This document shows, one piece after another, positions 34,267-43,607 of a stretch of 50,126 nucleotides of DNA. The notes below the pieces were generated by a model. That model ran no database searches. It was given only the letters and a program-made list of their open reading frames with translations, and was not told the origin of the DNA. Source of the stretch: Deltaproteobacteria bacterium (GTDB lineage Bacteria > Desulfobacterota > Desulfobulbia > Desulfobulbales > Desulfurivibrionaceae); contig JAJZRO010000018.1 in assembly GCA_021802645.1 (NCBI GenBank), positions 1 through 50,126 on the forward strand, read 5' to 3'. A program made the position numbers and the translations under genes. Numbering within the stretch: the stretch's first letter is position 1; each line of letters starts with the position of its first letter.

Positions 34267-35178
34267 TCAGGCGCAGGTGCTCCAGAGAATGCCTTCCAGC
34301 AGGCCGGTGTCGCTCACGGTGAGGGCAGGGGCGGCCAGCCGGGTCAGCAGCGTTTCGTAGATGAGCCCGCCGGCCAGCAGGATCTCGCCGCGGCCCTGGT
34401 CGAGGCCGGGGAGCGCGTTGCGGCCGGCAGCGTCGAGACGGGCCAGGCGGTCGAGCAGTGCCTGCAGCCGCGCCAGCGGCAGCAGGTGGCCTTGGACCCT
34501 GGAGGCGTCGTAGGTGGTGAGCCCCAAATCCAGGGCGGCCAGGGCGGTGGCGGTGCCGCCGCTGCCGACCAGGAGGCCGGCCGGCGGCAGGGTGGGGAGC
34601 GCGATTCCCTCGGTGGCTTCGGCAATGGCTGCCCGCACTTGGGCCAGGGCCGCCTCGGCGGGGAGGCACCCCGACGGCAGGAACCGTTCGGTGAGGTTCA
34701 CCGCCCCGATGGGCAGGCTGGTGACGCCGCCTTCCCAGATCAGTTCGGAACTGCCGCCGCCGACATCGGCCACCAGCAGTGGGGCGTCTCCGCCCATCGC
34801 CTGGCGCACCCCGGCCAGGGCCAGGGTTGCTTCGGTATGGCCGTCGATCACTTCCACCGCCTGGCCCAGCAGGTGCTCGGCCTCGCTGAGGAAGGCGGCG
34901 CGGTTGGTCGCCCTCCGCAGGGCATGGGTGGCGCAGACCCGCATTCGGTGGGGCCGGTATGCGGCGAGGTGTTCGGCGAAACGGCTCAGGGCGTCAAGGC
35001 CGCGGCTTATGGCCGCCGGGCTCAACTGGCCGGTGGCGTGGAGGTTTTGCCCGAGACGGACGGTGCGCAACTCCTTGGCCAGCGGCTCCAGCGTGCCGTC
35101 AGGGCGGATGGCCGCGATGAGCAGGCGGAAGCTGTTGGTGCCCAGGTCGATGGCCGCGTGGATTGAGGGCTTTGTCAT
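34267..35178 (-). CDS. Ppx/GppA family phosphatase
   Basis: 303 residues of the actin-like Ppx/GppA fold: AAIDLGTNSFRLLIA (phosphate loop 1), VCATHALRRATNR, the substrate loop VADVGGGSSELIW, and LLVGSGGTATALAALDL. It hydrolyses either inorganic polyphosphate or the 5'-phosphate of pppGpp; sequence alone does not decide. The C-terminal HD-like extension of long exopolyphosphatases is absent. It is divergent from the TsaC/Sua5 gene. Confidence 0.9.
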   Translation of the reverse strand: MTKPSIHAAIDLGTNSFRLLIAAIRPDGTLEPLAKELRTVRLGQNLHATGQLSPAAISRGLDALSRFAEHLAAYRPHRMRVCATHALRRATNRAAFLSEAEHLLGQAVEVIDGHTEATLALAGVRQAMGGDAPLLVADVGGGSSELIWEGGVTSLPIGAVNLTERFLPSGCLPAEAALAQVRAAIAEATEGIALPTLPPAGLLVGSGGTATALAALDLGLTTYDASRVQGHLLPLARLQALLDRLARLDAAGRNALPGLDQGRGEILLAGGLIYETLLTRLAAPALTVSDTGLLEGILWSTCA

Positions 35179-35251
35179 TGCCTCACCTGTTGCGATCCGC
35201 TATGATGACCCCACCAGCCCCGGCGGGGCATGGAAACATGGGGGAGGGGGA

Positions 35252-35875
35252 GTGGCAGCCATCGTCTCGATCAATCCGCAGAATCCGCAGGCCCGCCTTA
35301 TCGGACAGGTGGTGGACGCCCTGCGCCATGGCGCGGTGGTCTGTTATCCCACCGACACCGTCTATGGCATCGGTTGCGACATCTTCAACCAGAAGGCGGT
35401 GAAGCGGATCTACCAGATCAAGCAGCGGCCGCTGTCCGGCCGGCCCTTCAGCTTCATGTGCCCCAGCCTCAAGGAGCTGAGCACCTATGCCCACATCTCC
35501 AATGCCGGCTACCGCATCATGAAGAAGGGGTTGCCCGGCCCTTTCACCTTTGTCCTGCCGGCGGCGAAGATCGTGCCCAAGATCATGACCACCAAACAGA
35601 AGACCGTGGGCATCCGGGTGCCGGACCATGCGGTCTGCCGGGCCATGCTGGAAACCTTGGGCAATCCCATGCTCACTACCAGCGCGGCCCTCGAGCCGGA
35701 GGCACCGCTGTTCATGGAGGCGTACGAGGTGGAAGAGCATTTCGGCCGGCAGGTCGACCTGATCATCGACAGCGGCCCGCTCCTCTATGCGGCGCCCTCC
35801 ACCATCATCTCGCTGGTCGGCGACCAGCCGGAGATCCTGCGGCAGGGTAAGGGCGACGCCAGTACCTTGCTCTAA
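35252..35875 (+). CDS. tsaC: Threonylcarbamoyl-AMP synthase (YrdC/Sua5 family)
   Basis: 207 residues of the YrdC fold: VVCYPTDTVYGIGCDIF, KRIYQIKQRPLSGRPFSFMC, LPGPFTFVLPA and TVGIRVPDHAVC with LTTSAAL. It makes threonylcarbamoyl-AMP for the t6A37 tRNA modification. The GTG at 35252 follows GGGGGAGGGGGA, while an earlier ATG is out of frame. The name tsaC/ywlC is by family; the extra Sua5 domain is lacking. Confidence 0.9.
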   Translation: MAAIVSINPQNPQARLIGQVVDALRHGAVVCYPTDTVYGIGCDIFNQKAVKRIYQIKQRPLSGRPFSFMCPSLKELSTYAHISNAGYRIMKKGLPGPFTFVLPAAKIVPKIMTTKQKTVGIRVPDHAVCRAMLETLGNPMLTTSAALEPEAPLFMEAYEVEEHFGRQVDLIIDSGPLLYAAPSTIISLVGDQPEILRQGKGDASTLL

Positions 35876-35880
35876 TCCCT

Positions 35881-36165
35881 TTATTTCCCGGCGATCAGGG
35901 CGTCCTTCAGGGATTTGCTCATGGTGAAGTGGATGTTCTGGCGGGCAGGGATGTGCATCACCTTGCCGGTACGGGGGTTCTTGGTGGAGCGGGCCTTGCG
36001 GCGGCGCACAGCGAAGCTGCCGAAGCCGCGGATTTCGACCCGGCGGTTTTCCGCCAGGGCGTGGACAATGGCGTCGAGCATGATGTCGAGCGCCTGATCG
36101 AGGTCCTTCTTCAGGAAATCAGGCAGTTCCTGGGCAACGGCGTTCACGAGGTCACGCTTCAGCAT
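35881..36165 (-). CDS. ihfB: Integration host factor subunit, IhfB-like
   Basis: 94 residues of the HU/IHF family: a helical dimerisation N-terminus, then VEIRGFGSFAVRRRKARSTKNPRTGKVMHIPARQ, where the beta-arm Pro and the conserved RNPRTG-type motif (here K-N-P-R-T-G) bend DNA. The position after rpsA and sppA fits ihfB, which follows rpsA in many proteobacteria. A partner subunit would be elsewhere. Confidence 0.88.
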   Translation of the reverse strand: MLKRDLVNAVAQELPDFLKKDLDQALDIMLDAIVHALAENRRVEIRGFGSFAVRRRKARSTKNPRTGKVMHIPARQNIHFTMSKSLKDALIAGK

Positions 36166-36177
36166 GGTATTCCTTCC

Positions 36178-37104
36178 TTACAAAGGCGACACGACCCATT
36201 CGTAGGCGAGGTGCGGTGTCTGCCAGTGGGTTTTGTTGAGCAGGCTCTGGCCGGATTCGCCGGCCAGTAACGACAAAAGCGAAAAGTCGTGTTTCTCCGG
36301 ATAGATCAGTTTGGGCATGGTCTTGGTGTCGAGCCCGGCCAAGCGGGCGGCCAGCAGCACCGCGTCGTTCAGGTTGCCGAATTGATCGATGAGCTTCAGT
36401 TCCTTGGCCTGGGCGCCGGAGAAGACGCGGCCGTCGGCGATGGCGCGCACCGTCGCCTCCGGCAGTTTACGGCTCTCCGCCACCGCCTTGATGAACTGGT
36501 CGTGCACGTTGTCGATCATCGCCTGGAGCATCGCGCGTTCTTCTTCGGTGAGCGGCCGCGAGGGCGAACCGATGTCCTTGAGCCGGCCGCTCTTCACCAC
36601 CTCGCTCTTGTAGCCGATCTTGTCGAACAGCCCTTCGAGGTTGGCGAATTTGAGGATGACGCCCATGCTGCCGGTGAGGGTGCCGGGGTTGGCCACGATC
36701 TTGCCGGCGCCCAAGGCGGCATACAAGCCGCCCGAGGCCGCCACCGAGCCCATGGAGGCCACCACCGGCTTGACCGCATTGGTGCGCTTGACCTCCTCGT
36801 AGATCTCCTGGGAGGCACCGACCGCCCCGCCGGGGCTGTCGATGCGCAGCACGATGGCCTTGATCCCTTTCTGCTCGCGGAAGTCGGTGAGTTGGGCGAT
36901 GATGTCGTCGGCACTGACGATGACGCCGGTCAGTTCGACGACCCCGATGCCCTCCTCATGGAGCAGGGAGGAACCCTTGGCCGGCCGGAAAAGGGAGCCA
37001 ACAAAAAAGGTTATCCCGCCCCAGAACGCCACCATGAGGAGCCCCAACAGCAGGCAGCCGGTCAGGATGGGATGTTCTTGGCGGAATAACCTTTTCGTCG
37101 TCAT
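36178..37104 (-). CDS. sppA: Signal peptide peptidase SppA (short form)
   Basis: 308 residues: an N-terminal anchor (ILTGCLLLGLLMVAFWGGITFFVG, about 13-36) then a periplasmic ClpP-like serine/lysine protease. The catalytic Ser is S124 in VAASGG, and the general base is probably K176 in KSGRLKDIG. IDSPGGAVGAS and NPGTLTGSMGVI are typical. It degrades cleaved signal peptides. It lies between rpsA and ihfB. Confidence 0.92.
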   Translation of the reverse strand: MTTKRLFRQEHPILTGCLLLGLLMVAFWGGITFFVGSLFRPAKGSSLLHEEGIGVVELTGVIVSADDIIAQLTDFREQKGIKAIVLRIDSPGGAVGASQEIYEEVKRTNAVKPVVASMGSVAASGGLYAALGAGKIVANPGTLTGSMGVILKFANLEGLFDKIGYKSEVVKSGRLKDIGSPSRPLTEEERAMLQAMIDNVHDQFIKAVAESRKLPEATVRAIADGRVFSGAQAKELKLIDQFGNLNDAVLLAARLAGLDTKTMPKLIYPEKHDFSLLSLLAGESGQSLLNKTHWQTPHLAYEWVVSPL

Positions 37105-37125
37105 GGGAGCAGCCCGTAAGCTGGA

Positions 37126-38832
37126 TTACTCGTCAGCGTCCTTGTTCTTCATGCCTTCTTTCATCAGGTCGCCCAAGGTGGACGGCCCGCTCTTGGTCTG
37201 CTTCTGCTTGTACTCGGCGTAGGCCGCGCCCTCGGGCTCCTCGGTCAGGGCCTTGATGGAAAGGCCGATCTTGCGGTCCTTGGCCGAGACGTTGATCACC
37301 CGCGCGGAGAGGGCATCCCCCACGGTGTACATGCCCACCGGGGTCTCCACCTTCTCCTTGCTGATCTCGGAGACATGGACCAGACCCTCGATGCCCTCCT
37401 CCAGCTCGACAAAGACGCCGAATTCGGTGACGTTGGTGATCTTGCCGGTCACCGTGGTGCCGATGGCGTACTTCTTGACCGCCTCTTCCCACGGATCCGG
37501 CTCCAGCTGCTTGACGCCCAGGGAGAAGCGCTCGTTCTCCTTGTCGATCTTCAAGACGACGGCCTGGATGGTCTCGCCCTTGTTGTACTTCTCGCCCGGA
37601 TGCTTGATGCGCTCGGTCCAGGAGAGGTCGGAGACATGGATCAGGCCGTCGATGCCCTCTTCGATGCCGATGAAGATGCCGAAATCGGTGATGTTCTTGA
37701 TCTTGCCCTCGATGATGGAGCCGACTGGGTAGTTCTCGGCCACCATGTCCCACGGATTGGGCTGCAACTGCTTCATGCCGAGCGAGATCCGCTTGGCTTC
37801 GGCATCGATGCTTAAGATCACCACCTCGACCTGCTCGCCAGGGGTGACCATCTTCGAGGGGTGGCGGGCCTTCTTGGACCAGGACATCTCGGAGACATGG
37901 ACCAGGCCCTCAACGCCTTCCTCCAGCTCGACAAAGACGCCATAGTCGGTGATGCTGACCACGCGGCCGGTGGCCTTGGAGCTGACCGGGTAGCGATCTT
38001 GAATGGTCGCCCACGGGTCTTCCTTCAACTGTTTGACGCCCAGCGATACCTTGTCGGTCTCACGGTCGTACTTGAGTACCTTGACCTTGATCTCCTCGCC
38101 CACCTTGAACATTTTGGAGGGGTGGGAGACCCGGCCCCAGGAGAGGTCGGTGATGTGGCAGAGGCCGTCCATGCCGCCCAGGTCGATGAAGATGCCGTAG
38201 TCGGTGATGTTGGTGATGGTGCCGGTGAGGGTCTGACCCTCTTCGAGGCTGGAACGCATCTCCTCGCGCAGCTTCTGGCGGTCCGCTTCGAGGATGGCCC
38301 GGCGGGAGATGACCACGTTGTTGCGGCGACGGTTGTATTTGAGGACCTTGAAGTCGAAGGTCTTGCCGATCAGGCTATCGAGATCCTTGACCGGCCGAAG
38401 ATCGATCTGGGAATAGGGCAGGAAGGCGGGAACGCCGATATCGACCGAGAGGCCGCCCTTGACGCGGGTGTCGATCCGGCCCTGGATGGTGCCGTCCGCT
38501 TCCTGAATGCGGGCAATTTCCTCCCAGACCTTGATGCCGATGGCCCGTTCGCGGGAGAGCTTGAGGCCGCCCTCCGGCTCCCGTTTCTCGACAAAGACCT
38601 CGAAGGTGTCGCCGACCTTGATGTCGATCTCGCCGGCTTCGTTCCTGAATTCGGCAATGGCGATCTCGCTTTCCGATTTGTCGCCGATGTCGATCAGGGC
38701 ATAGTCGTTGCGGATGGCCACGACCTTGCCCATCGTTACTTCGCCGACATCGATGACTTTGCTGCTCTGCTCGAACAGTTCGGCAAAGCTCTGGCCACTG
38801 CCAGCTGGTGTTGTGGTTGTGCTTTTACCCAT
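37126..38832 (-). CDS. rpsA: 30S ribosomal protein S1
   Basis: 568 residues with six S1 (OB-fold) repeats. The first two (about 30-190) are ribosome-binding, and the last four carry the repeated form TDYGIFIDLGGMDGLCH or VELEEGVEGLVHVSE with SWSKK/SWTER. It unfolds and presents mRNA on the small subunit. A strong AGGAGGAG precedes the ATG, suiting a highly expressed gene. First of rpsA-sppA-ihfB. Confidence 0.96.
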   Translation of the reverse strand: MGKSTTTTPAGSGQSFAELFEQSSKVIDVGEVTMGKVVAIRNDYALIDIGDKSESEIAIAEFRNEAGEIDIKVGDTFEVFVEKREPEGGLKLSRERAIGIKVWEEIARIQEADGTIQGRIDTRVKGGLSVDIGVPAFLPYSQIDLRPVKDLDSLIGKTFDFKVLKYNRRRNNVVISRRAILEADRQKLREEMRSSLEEGQTLTGTITNITDYGIFIDLGGMDGLCHITDLSWGRVSHPSKMFKVGEEIKVKVLKYDRETDKVSLGVKQLKEDPWATIQDRYPVSSKATGRVVSITDYGVFVELEEGVEGLVHVSEMSWSKKARHPSKMVTPGEQVEVVILSIDAEAKRISLGMKQLQPNPWDMVAENYPVGSIIEGKIKNITDFGIFIGIEEGIDGLIHVSDLSWTERIKHPGEKYNKGETIQAVVLKIDKENERFSLGVKQLEPDPWEEAVKKYAIGTTVTGKITNVTEFGVFVELEEGIEGLVHVSEISKEKVETPVGMYTVGDALSARVINVSAKDRKIGLSIKALTEEPEGAAYAEYKQKQTKSGPSTLGDLMKEGMKNKDADE

Positions 38833-38869
38833 GGGACACTCCTCCTGTTTGATGAAAAAAGAAAGGGCT

Positions 38870-38898
38870 TATATACCAGAGAGTAGGCGCAAATACAA
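38870..38898 (-). promoter_or_regulatory. Probable rpsA promoter
   Basis: On the minus strand TTGTAT (38898-38893) and TATATA (38875-38870) are 17 bases apart, about 37 bases before the rpsA start codon. The local AT-richness supports it; the -35 is only a partial match. Confidence 0.5.
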
Positions 38899-38963
38899 CT
38901 CTTTCTTCGGGGTGGCGCCGAGGCGGTCGGCGGGCGGCGGTGGCGTGAAAAAGGAGGGGCGGA

Positions 38964-39884
38964 TCAGCCGGCGGTTGGGTCGGAGGGGGCGCAGACGACC
39001 TGGTTGCCGTGTTTCTTCTTGCTCTCGTAGAGCGCCCGGTCGGCGCGGCGGATGAGGTCCTCGATGTCCTCATCCCAGCTCCGTTCGGGGTGGCGGACGA
39101 ACTGGGCCAGGCCGATGGAAAGGCCGGTGTCCGGAGGGTGGTGGTCGCGGTGATGCTGGAGGATGCGCTCGGCGATGCGCATCACCTGGTCAAGGGAGGC
39201 ATAGGGGACGATGACGGCGAACTCGTCGCCACCGTAGCGGAAACTCCGGTCCACGTTTTCGCGGGTGCAGCGGATCAGGCTGTGACCGATGGCCTGGAGC
39301 ATGCGGTCGCCGGCTTGGTGGCCGTACTTGTCGTTGTAAGCCTTGAAGCCGTCGACGTCGATCAGGGCCAGAAAAATCGGATACCCCTGCCGGTGGGCGC
39401 GGGGCACCTCCTCGTGAAGCTTGATGTCGAAGCAGCGGCGGTTGTAAAGGTCGGTGAGCACGTCGCACATGGAGAGATGTTCCAGTTGGCGGATCAGCTT
39501 CTGCTCGCGGGCCACCCGGCAGATTTTGGCCTCCAGTTCGTCGATGTTGAAGGGCTTGGAGATGAAGTCGCTGGCCCCGGCCCTGATCACCTCGGTGTAG
39601 CTGAAGGTTTCGGTGTAGCCGGTGACGACGATGACATCGATGCGCGGGTAGTGCTCTTTGACGTGTTTGAGGAGCGCCATGCCGTCCAGGCGCGGCATGG
39701 TCATGTCGGTGATGACGATGGCAAAATCATCCCGCGCCAGCGCTTCGATCGCCTCCTGACCGTCGCGCGCGGTGGTGCACCGATAACCGAAGGCCTCGAT
39801 CGAGGTCTCAAGCAGGCCCAGCATCAGGGGATCGTCGTCCGCGATCAGGATGCGGCTGCGGAAGTCGAGGGGTTGTTCCGGCAT
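38964..39884 (-). CDS. Receiver-GGDEF diguanylate cyclase (PleD-like)
   Basis: 306 residues: a receiver ([11 protein letters not shown]; phospho-Asp D60 in [13 protein letters not shown]110 in FISKPF) joined to a GGDEF domain with an intact active site (RYGGDEF, 218-222; [19 protein letters not shown]). The inhibitory RxxD is not kept: the position reads E-N-V-D, so product feedback may be weak. It makes c-di-GMP upon phosphorylation. It overlaps the upstream Nudix gene by 40 bases. Confidence 0.92.
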   Translation of the reverse strand: MPEQPLDFRSRILIADDDPLMLGLLETSIEAFGYRCTTARDGQEAIEALARDDFAIVITDMTMPRLDGMALLKHVKEHYPRIDVIVVTGYTETFSYTEVIRAGASDFISKPFNIDELEAKICRVAREQKLIRQLEHLSMCDVLTDLYNRRCFDIKLHEEVPRAHRQGYPIFLALIDVDGFKAYNDKYGHQAGDRMLQAIGHSLIRCTRENVDRSFRYGGDEFAVIVPYASLDQVMRIAERILQHHRDHHPPDTGLSIGLAQFVRHPERSWDEDIEDLIRRADRALYESKKKHGNQVVCAPSDPTAG

Positions 39885-40309
39885 GCGAGATAGTCCTGGA
39901 TGATGGTTGCATGATCAAAGGCCAGGGGCGGCAACTGATCGGGGCGAAAAATCCTGGCCTGGCGGGCGTCGTCCCCGGCCCGCGGGGTGCCGCTGGCGGT
40001 GGCGAGGAAGACGGTCGAGATCGTGTGCTGCCGGGGGTCGCGCTCCGGGGCGGAATAGGTGTGGAGTTGCCGGACCAGGGTGACCTGCAACCCGGTCTCT
40101 TCGCGGGCCTCCCGCACGGCGGCCGCCTCCAGGGTTTCGCCGTAGTCGACGAAGCCGCCGGGCAGCGCCCAGCCGGGCGGCGGGTTGCGGCGTTCGATGA
40201 GGACGATGCCGCCGCCGGCCTCGATGATGAGGTCCACCGTGGGCACCGGGTTGCGGTAACGCGGCACCGGCAGGCCGCAACAGGCGCAGGATAAGGGGTG
40301 GGCACTCAT
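39845..40309 (-). CDS. Nudix hydrolase
   Basis: 154 residues with a complete Nudix box starting [23 protein letters not shown] (G-x5-E-x7-REUXEEXGU). A short N-terminal Cys set ([11 protein letters not shown]) recalls the zinc-ribbon-like start of NADH-pyrophosphatase relatives, but the length fits a small ADP-ribose or nucleotide-sugar type. The substrate is unknown. Its 3' end overlaps the diguanylate cyclase start, and its start overlaps the HAD gene stop by four bases (ATGA), so the three are coupled. Confidence 0.9.
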   Translation of the reverse strand: MSAHPLSCACCGLPVPRYRNPVPTVDLIIEAGGGIVLIERRNPPPGWALPGGFVDYGETLEAAAVREAREETGLQVTLVRQLHTYSAPERDPRQHTISTVFLATASGTPRAGDDARQARIFRPDQLPPLAFDHATIIQDYLACRNNPSTSAAAS

Positions 40310-40923
40310 GGTGTTTCCGCCTCCCGAAGGTCGTCGTGAGGCAGGCAGAGGGCGCGGATGGCGAGCCAGTTTTCCACGGTGGGCAGGTGATGGCGGCCCC
40401 GGTTCCAGGGCTGGCTGAAGACGATGGGGGAAAGCCCCGCCTCTTCGAGCATCAGGCAGGTCTGCGCCCGGTCATCGACAAAGTAGCGGATACCCATTTC
40501 CTTGATGTGGCGGGTCTTGTCGTCGTGCTCGCCGGTGGCGATCAGCCGCATCTGCTGATGGATTTCCTCGCCGAGCATGGCCCGGAGCCATTCGGCAATG
40601 GGGGCGGCCAGGGGGCGGGCGGTGACGAAGGTGAGTGGGGCATGCCCGGCGAACTCCCGCAGCACCCTGCCGGCATAAGGCATGAGCTGGAGGCCGGCGC
40701 CCAACGGGTCCTCCAGCAGGCGCTGGAAGATCTCCGCCACCACCGCCGGGTCCATGTCGAGGCAGTCCTCCACCTGGAAGGCGGTGATCTGCTCCGGGTG
40801 CACGGTCACCCCATGCTCCTCGCGGGCGATGCGGATAAAGGCCTCCATGGTGTCGGCTACCACGCCGTCGATATCAAAGCCGATCTGGCCGGGGTGGATG
40901 GACGGGGGCGTGGTGCGGGTCAT
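40306..40923 (-). CDS. HAD-family nucleotidase-like phosphatase
   Basis: 205 residues with the HAD motif [11 protein letters not shown] (D17 nucleophile, D19), motif [10 protein letters not shown], motif [14 protein letters not shown] and motif [12 protein letters not shown]. The layout resembles the 5'(3')-deoxyribonucleotidase (NT5C-type) group. The ATG at 40923 ([10 protein letters not shown]) was chosen; the upstream in-frame start at 41022 adds residues without family support. Substrate unknown. Confidence 0.8.
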   Translation of the reverse strand: MTRTTPPSIHPGQIGFDIDGVVADTMEAFIRIAREEHGVTVHPEQITAFQVEDCLDMDPAVVAEIFQRLLEDPLGAGLQLMPYAGRVLREFAGHAPLTFVTARPLAAPIAEWLRAMLGEEIHQQMRLIATGEHDDKTRHIKEMGIRYFVDDRAQTCLMLEEAGLSPIVFSQPWNRGRHHLPTVENWLAIRALCLPHDDLREAETP

Positions 40924-41230
40924 GGTCGGTATTTGTCTCCAGGACAGCGTCTCGGCGGGACGGCAAGACGAACAGCCTGCTACGCCTGGGCTGCCTGCGA
41001 TCATGATGTTTTTTGTTGCCATTTTCGTCGTGATCGTCTATGCAACCACTCCGCTGGTGCATCGCCAACGCCTTGGTTAGCTTCATCATAAAATATAACC
41101 AGGGCGTGGTACAGCCGAAAAAAGTTTTTTGCGGCAGTTCGAGGCGACGGAGGCGGCTTTGCTTGACAAAAAGAGGCAAACACAGCATAGTGCGCTGTGC
41201 ATTTTTCCGGACAGGAGTCTTATTGATACG
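40924..41230. other. Divergent intergenic region
   Basis: 307 bases between the HAD gene (minus) and the flavin oxidoreductase gene (plus). Apart from the plus-strand promoter at 41163-41191 and a short A6/T6 hairpin near 41118-41133, nothing coding is recognisable. Confidence 0.5.
41163..41191 (+). promoter_or_regulatory. Sigma70-type promoter of the flavin oxidoreductase gene
   Basis: A perfect TTGACA (41163-41168) and CATAGT (41186-41191) are separated by 17 bases, 39 bases before the ATG at 41231. Confidence 0.65.
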
Positions 41231-42208
41231 ATGAAATTGCCGCCGCTTACCATTGGCCGTTTTACGGCTCGGGTTCCCCTCGTGCAGGGAGGGATGTCGA
41301 TCCGCGTTTCCACCGCTGCCCTGGCCGCCCCGGTCGCCGAATGCGGCGGCATCGGCACCATCGGCGGCTCCGCCATCCCGGTCGAGGAGCTCCAGGCCGA
41401 CATCCGCAAGGCCAAGGCCGCCACCAACGGCGTCATCGCGGTGAACATCATGTTCGCGATGAAGAACTTCTACAACCTGGTGATGGGCGCCATCGACGCC
41501 GGGGTGGACATGATCGTCACCGGCGCCGGTTTTTCCCGCGACATCTTCAAGATTGGCGAGGAGACCAACACCCCCATCGTGTCCATCGTTTCCTCCCCCG
41601 CCTTCGCCAAGCTGGCGGAAAAGCTGGGCGCCGCCGCCATTATCGTCGAAGCCAAGGAAGCGGGCGGCCACCTCGGCACCGATGTCGCCCTGCGCGATCT
41701 CTTCCCCGAGGTACGCAAGGTGGTGAAGAAGGTGCCGCTCATCGCGGCCGGCGGCATCACCAACGGCTTCGAGATGGCGGAGATGATGGACAAATACGGC
41801 GCCGACGGCGTGCAGGTCGCCACCCGCTTCGTGCTCACCAAGGAATGCCCGGTGGCCGACGCCTTCAAGCAGGCGATGCTCGATGCCAGCCAGGAGGATG
41901 TGGTGCTGGTCAAGTCGCCGGTGGGCATGCCCGGCCGGGCGCTGCGCACGCCTTTCGTCGAGAAGATGGCGCAGCAGATCAGCGTCAAGGCCAAGGAGTG
42001 CAAGTACCAGTGCCTCAAGAAGTGCGACTACTTTTACTGCATCAGCGAGCGGTTGCGGCAGGCCCGCGACGGCAACGTCGAGGAAGGCCTCTTCTTCACC
42101 GGCGAGAATGTCTGGAAGATGAAGGAGATTCTCACCGTGCGCGAGGTCTTTGACCAGTTCATCAGCCAGGCCGAGTCGGTCTACAAGGAGCCTGCCGCCG
42201 TCTGTTGA
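41231..42208 (+). CDS. Nitronate monooxygenase-like flavin oxidoreductase with Cys cluster
   Basis: 325 residues of the 2-nitropropane-dioxygenase / FabK-like TIM-barrel family: VPLVQGGMSIRVSTAALAAPVAECGGIGTIGG, then IVEAKEAGGHLGTD, PLIAAGGITNGFEM and GADGVQVATRF, which form the FMN site. Near the C-terminus C-x3-C-x3-C-x4-C (CKYQCLKKCDYFYC, about 258-271) could hold an Fe-S cluster. Such clustered enzymes are seen in anaerobes and may be ene-reductases rather than nitronate oxidases. AGGAG lies 14 bases before the ATG, further than usual. Confidence 0.85.
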   Translation: MKLPPLTIGRFTARVPLVQGGMSIRVSTAALAAPVAECGGIGTIGGSAIPVEELQADIRKAKAATNGVIAVNIMFAMKNFYNLVMGAIDAGVDMIVTGAGFSRDIFKIGEETNTPIVSIVSSPAFAKLAEKLGAAAIIVEAKEAGGHLGTDVALRDLFPEVRKVVKKVPLIAAGGITNGFEMAEMMDKYGADGVQVATRFVLTKECPVADAFKQAMLDASQEDVVLVKSPVGMPGRALRTPFVEKMAQQISVKAKECKYQCLKKCDYFYCISERLRQARDGNVEEGLFFTGENVWKMKEILTVREVFDQFISQAESVYKEPAAVC

Positions 42209-42260
42209 TCGGTTCCTTGCTTTCCCCTTTGGCGCGGCGGCGCTATCTTAGCGCAGGAGC

Positions 42261-43604
42261 ATGACACCTCCAACCCTACCAGAACCCCGGATCATCCCCC
42301 GGTCCGCACATCCCATCTCCCGCGCCAACATCGACCGCGAGGCACTCAAGGTCATGTACCGGCTGCGCGATGCCGGCTATCGCGCCTATCTGGTCGGCGG
42401 CGGCGTCCGTGATCTGATGCTCGGCCGCACGCCGAAGGATTTCGACATCAGCACCGACGCCCACCCCGGCGAACTCCGCAAACTTTTCCGCAACAGCCGC
42501 ATCATCGGCAAACGCTTCCGGCTGGTGCAGGTCTTTTACCACGGCGGCAAGATCATCGAGGTCTCCACCTTCCGCTGCCGCAGCGAGTTCGAGGAAGACG
42601 GCGACGAGGCGGCGGTGCTGGCCCAGAACAACACCTTCGGCACCCCGGCCGAGGATGCCTTTCGCCGCGATCTCACCATCAACGCCCTCTTTTACGAGAT
42701 CGAGCACTTCACGGTCATCGACTACACCGGCGGGGTGCAGGACCTCGAAAACCGGATCGTCCGCATGGTGGGCGAGCCGGAACGCCGCATCATCCACGAT
42801 CCGGTCCGTATGCTGCGGGCCATCCGCCACGCCGCCCGCCAGGGCTTCACGGTGGAACCCGAGACCTGGGCGGCGATCCGCGCCAATGCGGACAAACTCG
42901 CGCTCTGCCCGGTCTCCCGCATCCGCGACGAATTCATGAAGGATCTGAAGAGCGGCGCCATGCGGGAATGGGCCAAGCTGGCGCTGGCCTCCACCCTCTT
43001 TTTCAGGATTTTCCCCTGCTACGAGCAGCAGGTGCCCGGCGGCGAGGACCCGACCTTCTACGACGCGGTGGAAACCCAAGGCAACGAGACCCTCACCCTC
43101 CTGTCCCACGTGCTGGACCTCATCGACCGATACTGCCGGGAAGGACAGGCGCTGACCGACGAGCTCCTCTTCGCCTTGCTGCTGCTGCCCTGGGCCATGG
43201 CGGAATTCGATCTGCTCAAGCGGCGCCATGAAAAAGGCGGCGAGGGCCACCGTTTCACCCGGCGGCTGCGCGAGGCGGTCGACGCCAATCTGGAGCATCT
43301 TGGCGTCAAACGGGCCAGCAAGGAGGAGATCGCCCTGCTGCTGGCCAATCTCTCCCTCTTTGCCCAGCATCAACAGGGCGAGGAATGGCCGCGCTGGTTC
43401 GCCAAGAAGAGTTATTTCCAGCGGGGCTTGACCTTCTTTACCCTCTATCAGGCCGTGGCCACCGGCGCCCCACCTCCCGCGCTCGAGGCGCCCCCGCCGT
43501 CCCCACCGCGTCCCAAGCGGCGACGCGGGGGCGGTCCCCATCGTGGCGTCCGCACTGCGGCCTTTGCCGCCACCAAGGGCGGTATCTTCGGTCTGAAAAA
43601 ATAG
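42261..43604 (+). CDS. pcnB: Poly(A) polymerase I
   Basis: 447 residues of the class II CCA-adding/poly(A) polymerase family. The nucleotidyl-transferase core carries VGGGVRDLMLGRTPKDFDI (the D-x-D metal pair), RRDLTINALFY, and the neck FDPVRMLRAIRHAA (here HDPVRMLR). The C-terminal tail is basic (PRPKRRRGGGPHRG), typical of PcnB rather than CCA enzymes. It adds poly(A) tails that promote RNA decay, in keeping with rnr. bioB follows after three bases. Confidence 0.9.
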   Translation: MTPPTLPEPRIIPRSAHPISRANIDREALKVMYRLRDAGYRAYLVGGGVRDLMLGRTPKDFDISTDAHPGELRKLFRNSRIIGKRFRLVQVFYHGGKIIEVSTFRCRSEFEEDGDEAAVLAQNNTFGTPAEDAFRRDLTINALFYEIEHFTVIDYTGGVQDLENRIVRMVGEPERRIIHDPVRMLRAIRHAARQGFTVEPETWAAIRANADKLALCPVSRIRDEFMKDLKSGAMREWAKLALASTLFFRIFPCYEQQVPGGEDPTFYDAVETQGNETLTLLSHVLDLIDRYCREGQALTDELLFALLLLPWAMAEFDLLKRRHEKGGEGHRFTRRLREAVDANLEHLGVKRASKEEIALLLANLSLFAQHQQGEEWPRWFAKKSYFQRGLTFFTLYQAVATGAPPPALEAPPPSPPRPKRRRGGGPHRGVRTAAFAATKGGIFGLKK

Positions 43605-43607
43605 GGG

